This document shows positions 1 through 5,053 of a stretch of 15,402 nucleotides of DNA, in pieces. Position numbers and translations under genes: made by a program. Below the pieces are notes generated by a model. It searched no databases. It was not told where the DNA came from and saw nothing but the letters and a program-made list of their open reading frames with translations. Each line of letters begins with the position of its first letter. Positions within the stretch are counted from its first letter, which is position 1. Source of the stretch: Chitinophaga pinensis (lineage in GTDB: Bacteria; Bacteroidota; Bacteroidia; Flavobacteriales_D; Crocinitomicaceae); contig CAMBRH010000048.1 in assembly GCA_945870115.1 (NCBI GenBank), forward strand, positions 1-15,402, read 5' to 3'.

Positions 1-2
1 TG

Positions 3-62
3 CGTTTTAAATTTCGTGGAATTAATGGAAAAGATTTGATTTCAAAATTGGAAGAAGATTAA
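3..62 (+). pseudogene. Upstream receiver-domain remnant ending in an in-frame TAA
   Basis: The frame of the downstream response regulator reads RFKFRGINGKDLISKLEED, then a stop codon (TAA, 60-62), then NVEVILMDIQMPEMDG. The piece before the stop matches the receiver segment that normally precedes the phosphoacceptor strand (an NGKDLI-type helix followed by a short loop), with correct spacing and no frameshift. One substitution (for example CAA, AAA or GAA to TAA) is enough to explain the break. The true gene start lies beyond the left edge of the window. Confidence 0.6.
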
Positions 63-80
63 AATGTTGAGGTTATTTTG

Positions 81-572
81 ATGGATATTCAGATGCCTGA
101 AATGGACGGAATTCAAGCTACAGAAATAGTAACCCAACGTTTTCCACACATAAAAATCATCATGCTGACTGTTTTAGATGATGAAACACACATTTTTAAA
201 GCAATTCAAGCGGGAGCAAACGGCTATATCCTAAAAGATGAGCCACCAAAAAAATTATTGGAAGGAATACAAGACATTATTCAAGGTGGAGCTCCAATGT
301 CTGCAGGAATTGCGCTTAAAGCAATGCGTTTGTTAAGAAATCCATTAGAAATTTCCGAAAATGAAGTCGAAGCTGAAAAAACAAATTTAACTTCAAGAGA
401 ACTTGATGTTTTAAATCAACTTTGTAAGGGTTTTGACTATAAACAAATTGCTGATTTTTTAAATATTTCTCCGGCAACTGTTAGAAAACACATTGAAAAT
501 ATTTATTTTAAACTACAAGTTCACAATAAAGTTGAGGCGATACAAAAAGCTACGAAGCAAAGATTGGTTTAG
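81..572 (+). CDS. NarL/LuxR-family response regulator, receiver domain interrupted (probable pseudogene or truncated protein)
   Basis: DNA-binding response regulator of a two-component system. Counting from the TTG at 78, the readable part has the phosphoacceptor Asp in LMD (residue 3, followed by IQMPEMDG), the switch Thr in MLT (residue 31), the conserved receiver Lys (ILKDE, residue 53), a linker, and a C-terminal LuxR-type helix-turn-helix at about 104-160 (LTSRELDVL, then IADFLNISPATVRKHI). A normal family member is about 210 residues; about 45 residues with the acidic pocket are missing here. The same frame continues upstream to the window edge with receiver-like sequence, but an in-frame TAA at 60-62 separates the two parts. 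A product starting at ATG 81 would keep the Asp but lack the acidic pair that binds Mg2+, so phosphorylation is doubtful; the DNA-binding domain is intact. It may be a pseudogene, a sequence error, or a reinitiated truncated regulator. No histidine kinase is visible in the window. Family assignment is firm; functional status is not. Confidence 0.8.
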   Translation: MDIQMPEMDGIQATEIVTQRFPHIKIIMLTVLDDETHIFKAIQAGANGYILKDEPPKKLLEGIQDIIQGGAPMSAGIALKAMRLLRNPLEISENEVEAEKTNLTSRELDVLNQLCKGFDYKQIADFLNISPATVRKHIENIYFKLQVHNKVEAIQKATKQRLV

Positions 573-684
573 TGATGAGTTATGAATGTTGAGTTATGAA
601 TCTTAAATTATAAAAGTGAGAAACTGAATTTTTTGTTTCTAAATCGAACTTAACTCATAATTCATCACTCAAAATTCATAATTT
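571..684. repeat. Imperfect inverted repeats between convergent genes
   Basis: The gap between the response regulator and the convergent transporter gene is filled by related short words (GAGTTATGAAT, GTGATGAATTATGAG). Arm 577-601 matches the reverse complement of 660-684 at 21 of 25 positions. Alternatively, 571-585 pairs with 655-669 at 14 of 15. Because the words are internally repeated, several hairpins are possible. The position at the 3' ends of two converging genes suits a bidirectional terminator or a dispersed intergenic palindrome. There is no strong GC-rich stem with a T-run, so the terminator role is only inferred. Confidence 0.45.
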
Positions 685-1548
685 TCTTTGTATCATATAA
701 ACCGCAGAAATCCCTAATAAACCTCCGATTATTGTGTGAATTTCTAATTTTTCGTCCAACAACAACCAAGAAGAAACTGCCGCAGAAAAGGGAACTAAAA
801 AGATAAAACTACTTGCTTTTTCAGAACCTAATTTTGAGGTAGCGTAAAAATAAATTGTTGTTGCAATACTCGTTACAATCGCTCCGCCAAACAAAACATT
901 TCCCCAAAAAATGAATTCAGTTTCATGTAAATTTTGTTTCAAATCAATAAGATTTATAAATGGCAATAATACTAGAAAAGTCAAAAAATACATCCATAAA
1001 CTAAAACTAAATGGTGAACCATAATCGTTTGATTTTGCTGTAAATCGACTCATTATTGACCATAATAAGGCTGAAGCTAAGAAATAAAGGTTTCCGCTCA
1101 AAAATATGGAATCTAAATTCCCCCAGATTTTTAGCAGCACACAACCAGCTAATAAGCCTAAGAATAATCCAATTCCTTCATTTTTAGATGGTCTTTTCCT
1201 TTGGATAATTAAACTTAAAGTATAAGCAAATATTGGATTTAAAGTAGTTACCAAAACACCTCCAGCACCTGCAAATCCTTTTGACAATCCTTGAAACATG
1301 AAATAACTATAAACTGCCAAAAGCAAAGCAGAAATAACCACGAACGGAATTCCTTTGCGTTTTATTTTTAGTGGGATTTTTAAGAAAAACAAAATTGGTA
1401 GCAAGGTAATAAACACAACAGCGTACCTGTAAATCGTTAAATTTACAGGATTACTATAAGCTGTCAATATTTTTGCTGATGGCCACGATAATCCCCAGAA
1501 AATCATAGAGATGATCATGGAAATTAAAAGCGTGTTATTTTGTTTCAA
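676..1548 (-). CDS. DMT-superfamily (EamA) inner-membrane transporter
   Basis: Predicted polytopic membrane protein of 290 residues, the usual length for the ten-helix drug/metabolite transporter superfamily. It shows the two-fold EamA arrangement. The first half begins with a helix containing FWGLSWPSAK (about 17-26) and ends with TTLNPIFAYTLSLI and GLFLGLLAGCVLL. The second half has FLVPFSAAVSSWLLLDEKL (about 250-268) and a last helix with GGLLGISAVYMI. This pattern is typical of metabolite or amino-acid exporters, but the substrate cannot be read from sequence. The chosen start is a TTG codon. The first in-frame ATG is residue 11 (at 1518), which would begin inside helix 1, so TTG is preferred but uncertain. 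The gene follows purA by 68 bases on the same strand with no clear promoter, so it may be the last gene of that transcription unit. Confidence 0.85.
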   Translation of the reverse strand: MKQNNTLLISMIISMIFWGLSWPSAKILTAYSNPVNLTIYRYAVVFITLLPILFFLKIPLKIKRKGIPFVVISALLLAVYSYFMFQGLSKGFAGAGGVLVTTLNPIFAYTLSLIIQRKRPSKNEGIGLFLGLLAGCVLLKIWGNLDSIFLSGNLYFLASALLWSIMSRFTAKSNDYGSPFSFSLWMYFLTFLVLLPFINLIDLKQNLHETEFIFWGNVLFGGAIVTSIATTIYFYATSKLGSEKASSFIFLVPFSAAVSSWLLLDEKLEIHTIIGGLLGISAVYMIQRKL

Positions 1549-1616
1549 ATTGAAAAATGAAATTTAAACTTTTTTTAATCACTAAAATAACAAAAAGAAG
1601 TCCTTTTGAACCGAAA

Positions 1617-2888
1617 TTACTTATTACTTAAAGTTTGACTTCTATCTGGTCCAACAGAAACAACGGTAATCGGAACTTCAAGTTCTTTTTCTAAATAAGT
1701 CACATAATCTTTTAGAGCTTGAGGTGCATTATTAAAATCTTGCAATTGTGTCAAATCTGTATTCCATCCATTTAATTCTTTGTAAATTGGTTTAATTTCT
1801 ATTCCTTCAATATCATAAGGCATATAATCAAACAATTCTCCATCAATTTCATAATGTGTACACACTTGAATCTTGTCAAAAATGCTTAAAATATCCGCTT
1901 TCATCATGGATAATTCTGTTACACCATTAATCATAATTGCATATTTCAAAGCTGGTAAATCTATCCAACCACATCTTCTTGGTCTTCCAGTCGTAGAACC
2001 AAATTCACGTCCTTCCTGACGCATTTCCTCCCCTACCTCATTAAGTAATTCAGTTGGGAATGGTCCACTACCAACTCTTGTACAATATGCTTTGAAAATT
2101 CCAATTACTTTTCCAATTTTTGTTGGTGGAACACCTAATCCTGTGCAAGTTCCAGCCGTGATTGTATTGGAAGAAGTAACAAACGGATAAGATCCAAAAT
2201 CAATATCCAGCATAGTTCCTTGAGCACCTTCGGCCAAAACTTTTTTTCCAGCTTTAAGTTCCTTGTTAATGAAAATCTCTGTATCAATACATTTTAAAGA
2301 TTTCAATAATTCGATTCCTTCAAAAAATGCTGGTTCAAGTACCGATAAATCATATTCAAAACCATCATAGTGTTTTAAAATCCCGATGTGTTTGTCAACT
2401 AAAAGTTGGTATTTTTCTTTAAATTTAGGAGAGAAAATATCACCAACACGTAATCCATTACGTCCTGTTTTATCCATATAAGTTGGTCCAATTCCTTTTA
2501 AAGTAGAACCAATTTTATTTTTACCTTTAGCCGTTTCAGATGCTGCATCTAACAACCTATGTGTCGGCAAAATTAAATGTGCTTTTTTTGAAATAACTAA
2601 ATTATTATCAAAATCAATGTTGAATGGTGCCAATTTTTCAATTTCCTTTTGAAAAATCACTGGATCAATAACAACACCGTTTCCGATTAAGTTTAATACG
2701 TTTTTTCTAAAAATCCCTGATGGAATGGTATGAAGAACGTGTTTAATTCCTTCAAACTCTAAGGTATGACCTGCATTTGGTCCGCCTTGAAACCGCGCAA
2801 TAATATCAAATTGCGGTGTTAAAACGTCAACAATTTTCCCTTTTCCTTCATCTCCCCATTGAAGACCTAACAATACATCTACTTTCAT
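1617..2888 (-). CDS. purA: Adenylosuccinate synthetase
   Basis: Cytoplasmic enzyme that joins IMP and aspartate using GTP to form adenylosuccinate, the committed step from IMP to AMP. At 423 residues it has full family length. Visible signatures: the N-terminal GTP loop WGDEGKGK with catalytic Asp13 (about 11-18), PNAGHT with catalytic His41, LIGNGVVIDP (about 67-76), STLKGIGPTY and GRNGLRVGD (IMP-binding region, about 128-150), EGAQGTMLDIDFG, then TSSNTITAGTCTGLG (about 238-252), and TTGRPRRCGWIDL in the last third (aspartate/IMP site). The start is the ATG giving the expected MKVDVLLGLQWGDEG terminus. It lies 88 bases downstream of the STAS gene on the same strand; that gap holds two small hairpins. 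There is no obvious TAnnTTTG promoter in the gap, so transcription from the Fur-family gene promoter is plausible. Confidence 0.98.
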   Translation of the reverse strand: MKVDVLLGLQWGDEGKGKIVDVLTPQFDIIARFQGGPNAGHTLEFEGIKHVLHTIPSGIFRKNVLNLIGNGVVIDPVIFQKEIEKLAPFNIDFDNNLVISKKAHLILPTHRLLDAASETAKGKNKIGSTLKGIGPTYMDKTGRNGLRVGDIFSPKFKEKYQLLVDKHIGILKHYDGFEYDLSVLEPAFFEGIELLKSLKCIDTEIFINKELKAGKKVLAEGAQGTMLDIDFGSYPFVTSSNTITAGTCTGLGVPPTKIGKVIGIFKAYCTRVGSGPFPTELLNEVGEEMRQEGREFGSTTGRPRRCGWIDLPALKYAIMINGVTELSMMKADILSIFDKIQVCTHYEIDGELFDYMPYDIEGIEIKPIYKELNGWNTDLTQLQDFNNAPQALKDYVTYLEKELEVPITVVSVGPDRSQTLSNK

Positions 2889-2904
2889 TTAAAAAATGTT
2901 TAAA

Positions 2905-2950
2905 ATTTGCTTAGCAAATCTCGTTATTAGTCTTACCTACTTGAAAGACT
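2905..2950 (-). terminator. Two small hairpins in the purA leader (possible attenuator)
   Basis: Read on the minus strand, AGTCTT/AAGACT (2950-2945 with 2934-2929, 10-nt loop) is followed by ATTTGC/GCAAAT (2919-2914 with 2910-2905, 3-nt loop). The second stem is followed by an A/T-rich tract with six consecutive T before the purA start. Stems are only 6 bp and AT-rich, so a real terminator or attenuator between the STAS gene and purA is possible but weak. Confidence 0.25.
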
Positions 2951-2976
2951 TTTATTATTTATTGAATTAATACGAT

Positions 2977-3327
2977 TTAAACAGCTTGAATTTTTGTCAA
3001 AGCGTCCGAAACACTTGGAGATAGCGTAAAAATTTCATTTAATTTAGAAATTTTCAATAATTTTTCTACATTTCCTTGAACTCCACATAAAATGATTTCC
3101 CCACCAACATTTCTAATTCTAGTTAATGAACGAATGAAAAAATTTAGTCCAGAGCTTGTGATGTATTCTAATTTGGAAACATCGTATAAAAATGATTTAT
3201 TTTTGGATTCAAGTTCTTTGTCAAGTGTGTTTAAAATATCTGTTGTTTCTTCAGGATTATTTATTTTCCCTGCGAAAGAAAAAATAACAGAACTTGATTG
3301 ATGTTCTACTTTAATTGTTAAACTCAT
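2977..3327 (-). CDS. STAS-domain protein, anti-sigma factor antagonist-like
   Basis: A 116-residue single STAS domain, the fold of SpoIIAA/RsbV anti-anti-sigma factors, probably cytoplasmic. In the family, such proteins bind a switch kinase or anti-sigma factor, and binding is controlled by phosphorylation of a Ser or Thr. The SpoIIAA phosphosite motif (DSSGL) is represented here by TSSGL at residues 57-61; Ser58 aligns with the phosphorylated serine. The usual pattern of a first strand pair (IKVEHQSSSVIFSFAGKI), a helix, FLYDVSKLEYITSSG, and a later strand IILCGV is complete. The start codon overlaps the stop of the upstream Fur-family gene as ATGA, implying translational coupling. No cognate RsbW-like kinase or sigma factor is encoded here, so its partner is unknown. 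Confidence 0.85.
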   Translation of the reverse strand: MSLTIKVEHQSSSVIFSFAGKINNPEETTDILNTLDKELESKNKSFLYDVSKLEYITSSGLNFFIRSLTRIRNVGGEIILCGVQGNVEKLLKISKLNEIFTLSPSVSDALTKIQAV

Positions 3328-3773
3328 TTTGTTTCGGTATTATTTTTCACTCCATAAAAATAAAGTGAATGATGTTGAATAGTCACGCCAAAAACTTCTT
3401 CTATTGTTGCTTTTATATTTTGAATTCGTGGGTCACAAAATTCAATGACCTCACCTGTGTCAGTACAAATAACATGATCGTGTTGCTTTGAACCGTGAGA
3501 TTTTTCAAATTGAGCAATGTTTTTCCCAAATTGATGTTTTCGAACCAAATTACAAGCTAATAATAAATCGATTGTATTGTAAAGTGTTGCTCGAGAAACA
3601 CGGTATTTTTGAATTTTCATTCTAACATACAAGGCTTCGATATCAAAATGTTCTTTAAAATTATAGATTTCCTGCAAAATAGCATATCTTTCAGGGGTTT
3701 TACGATGGCCATTTTGTTCCATGTAAGCTGAAAAAATATCCCTAACTGTTTCTTGTAAATCTTCTAAAGCCAT
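3324..3773 (-). CDS. Fur-family transcriptional regulator
   Basis: Metal- or peroxide-sensing DNA-binding repressor, 149 residues, the normal size. The N-terminal winged helix includes KTPERYAILQEIY (25-37) and the recognition region RVSRATLYNTIDLL (58-71). The C-terminal dimerisation and metal part has QHDHVICTDTGEVIEF (97-112) and HHSLYFYG (134-141). Aligned by eye to E. coli Fur, His42, Glu90 and His100 (one metal site) and His98, Asp99 and His135 are present. The second Cys of the CxxC structural-zinc pair is Thr106 (C103-T-D-T). From memory, Pseudomonas aeruginosa Fur also has CVDT at this position, so this does not imply inactivity. Which member (Fur, Zur, PerR) it is cannot be decided. 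It overlaps the STAS gene by 4 bases and probably leads the transcript that continues to purA. Confidence 0.92.
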   Translation of the reverse strand: MALEDLQETVRDIFSAYMEQNGHRKTPERYAILQEIYNFKEHFDIEALYVRMKIQKYRVSRATLYNTIDLLLACNLVRKHQFGKNIAQFEKSHGSKQHDHVICTDTGEVIEFCDPRIQNIKATIEEVFGVTIQHHSLYFYGVKNNTETK

Positions 3774-3790
3774 TTTATCTAAGGAAAAAA

Positions 3791-3798
3791 CAAAATTA
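3791..3798 (-). promoter_or_regulatory. Bacteroidota -7 promoter element upstream of the Fur-family gene
   Basis: On the minus strand this reads TAATTTTG, a full match to the Bacteroidota TAnnTTTG -7 box, 17 bases before the start codon, which would give a leader of about 10 nt. No TTG is found at the expected distance upstream, so only the -7 half is supported. Confidence 0.45.
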
Positions 3799-3873
3799 AG
3801 TATTAAAGTTTAAATGAAATTTTACATTTCAAATATTAATCAACAATGTTATGCACAATTTTGACAATATTTA

Positions 3874-3908
3874 GAATAAAAAAAGCTGCACAAATTAATG
3901 CGCAGCTT
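3874..3908 (-). terminator. Rho-independent terminator of the small secreted-protein gene
   Basis: AAGCTGC (3883-3889) pairs perfectly with GCAGCTT (3902-3908) around a 12-nt loop. Read on the minus strand, the stem is followed by a run of T (from the A-run at 3878-3884). It lies 22 bases beyond the stop codon of the minus-strand gene ending at 3931, as expected for its terminator. Confidence 0.65.
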
Positions 3909-3930
3909 CAAAATCTAAATTTTTTAAAAT

Positions 3931-4356
3931 TTATAAATCATCAGGTAATTTTACCGTTTTTGCAGTTTTTGCTTTTGGTTTTAAATTATCAATAAATACA
4001 ATTCTAAATTTTTCACCAGCTGGAGTCATAATCATTTCTGATATTCCATTGCTAATTGATGGTGGTCCTTTTTTAATATTATAAAATTTTGATTCTAGTG
4101 GCTCATAAGTATCATCATCATATTTAATTAAAATTGAAACGATTAATCCATTTTCAACGCGCGCCTTTCCAGAAACACAATTTGAACCATTTGCATCAAA
4201 GTAACTTAAAATAACGTTTCTGTGCATATCATCTGCAATTGTATAAGATCCTCTTTTAGCAAATGCATTTTCTAATTTTTTGAAACAATCATCTTCTTGC
4301 GCGAAAGCACCTAGAAATGAGATGATTGTTAAACTTAAAAGTAAATATTTTTTCAT
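3931..4356 (-). CDS. Small secreted protein of unknown function
   Basis: I do not recognise a family. From ATG 4356 the product is 141 residues with a clear Sec signal peptide (MKKYLLLSLTIISFLGAFAQ; cleavage probably after AFA) and a mature part of about 120 residues containing two Cys residues (CFKK, near residue 24, and NCVSG, near 69), which could form a disulfide in the periplasm. The C-terminus is basic and repetitive (KPKAKTAKTVK). The frame is open to an ATG at 4389, adding 11 residues (MKPRKLIKPTK). I prefer 4356 because it gives a standard signal peptide and because a -7 promoter box (4387-4394) overlaps the longer version's first codons, so the longer form would begin upstream of the expected transcript start. 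It is divergent from gmhA and followed by its own terminator, so it is probably monocistronic. Confidence 0.75.
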   Translation of the reverse strand: MKKYLLLSLTIISFLGAFAQEDDCFKKLENAFAKRGSYTIADDMHRNVILSYFDANGSNCVSGKARVENGLIVSILIKYDDDTYEPLESKFYNIKKGPPSISNGISEMIMTPAGEKFRIVFIDNLKPKAKTAKTVKLPDDL

Positions 4357-4386
4357 TTTTGTTGGTTTTATGAGTTTCCTCGGTTT

Positions 4387-4394
4387 CAAATATA
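4387..4394 (-). promoter_or_regulatory. -7 promoter element for the small secreted-protein gene
   Basis: On the minus strand this is TATATTTG, matching TAnnTTTG, about 30 bases before the ATG at 4356. No TTG is visible 17-23 bases upstream. It forms a divergent pair with the gmhA promoter. Confidence 0.4.
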
Positions 4395-4412
4395 CTAAGT
4401 TTGTTTAAAATA

Positions 4413-4445
4413 TTGTACTACTTTTGATAAAAAAAATTAATTTTG
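4413..4445 (+). promoter_or_regulatory. Predicted gmhA promoter
   Basis: TTG (4413-4415), a 22-base spacer, then TAATTTTG (4438-4445) fit the Bacteroidota pattern TTG-N(17-23)-TAnnTTTG. The expected transcript start is about 10 bases before the gmhA ATG, giving a very short leader without a Shine-Dalgarno sequence. Confidence 0.5.
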
Positions 4446-4461
4446 ACAAAAATCAATACAA

Positions 4462-5034
4462 ATGTCGTCAAATCAAATAGCAGACCATTTTTCTCAAGCA
4501 TTAGAAATTTTGCAAAAATTTAACACTTCAGAGAATTTTGATAAGATAGAAAATGCTGGAAAAATATTCGTTAACTCACTGAATAACAAAGGAAAAATCT
4601 ATAGTTGTGGCAACGGTGGTTCGATGTGTGACGCGATGCACTTTGCAGAAGAATTAACTGGAAGATATAGAGGAAATAGAAAAGCATTACCAGCGATTTC
4701 TATCTCAGATGCGAGTCATATTTCATGTGTTTCGAACGACTATGGCTATGAATTTATTTTTTCTCGCTTTTTAGAGGCTTGGGGACAAGAAGGTGATGTT
4801 TTGTTAGCAATTTCTACGTCTGGAAACTCAAGAAATGTAATTAATGCCATTCACACTGCAAAAAAAGCGGGAATGAAAATTGTTGCTTTGACAGGAAAAG
4901 ATGGTGGAGAAATTGCCTCACTTTGTGACGTTGAAATCAGAGCACCACATTCAGAATTTGCTGATAGGGCGCAAGAAATTCACATCAAGGTAATTCATAG
5001 TTTGATAGATTATATTGAGTGTAATGTGAAGTGA
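4462..5034 (+). CDS. gmhA: Phosphoheptose (sedoheptulose 7-phosphate) isomerase
   Basis: Cytoplasmic SIS-domain enzyme that converts sedoheptulose 7-phosphate to D-glycero-D-manno-heptose 7-phosphate, the first step of ADP-heptose synthesis for lipopolysaccharide core or other heptosylated glycans. At 190 residues it has the usual length. It shows SCGNGGS (48-54, phosphate-binding SIS loop), CDAMHFAEELTGRYRGNR (56-73), SDASHISCVSNDYG, AISTSGNSRNV (116-126) and QEIHIKVIHSLID (171-183). By alignment to known GmhA enzymes, the metal and catalytic residues are His60, Glu64, Gln171 and His179, all present. Residue 55 is Met where E. coli has His (GGSHCDA), which is not one of those residues. No other heptose gene is nearby. 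It converges on the T9SS cargo gene with only 19 bases between the two stops, and no terminator is visible there. Confidence 0.95.
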   Translation: MSSNQIADHFSQALEILQKFNTSENFDKIENAGKIFVNSLNNKGKIYSCGNGGSMCDAMHFAEELTGRYRGNRKALPAISISDASHISCVSNDYGYEFIFSRFLEAWGQEGDVLLAISTSGNSRNVINAIHTAKKAGMKIVALTGKDGGEIASLCDVEIRAPHSEFADRAQEIHIKVIHSLIDYIECNVK

Positions 5035-5053
5035 ATTTCAATAAAAAATCAAT

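Noticed and set aside
3092..3301. Open frame of 69 codons on the plus strand within the STAS gene
   Set aside because: It is antisense to a well-supported STAS domain and shows no domain pattern, promoter or leader of its own.
3324..3773. Loss of the CxxC second Cys as evidence that the Fur-family protein is non-functional
   Set aside because: The other metal-site residues and the DNA-binding helix are intact, and from memory P. aeruginosa Fur has the same C-x-D-T arrangement.
3931..4389. Longer version of the small secreted protein starting at 4389
   Set aside because: It would put MKPRKLIKPTK before a normal signal peptide, and a -7 promoter box overlaps those codons.
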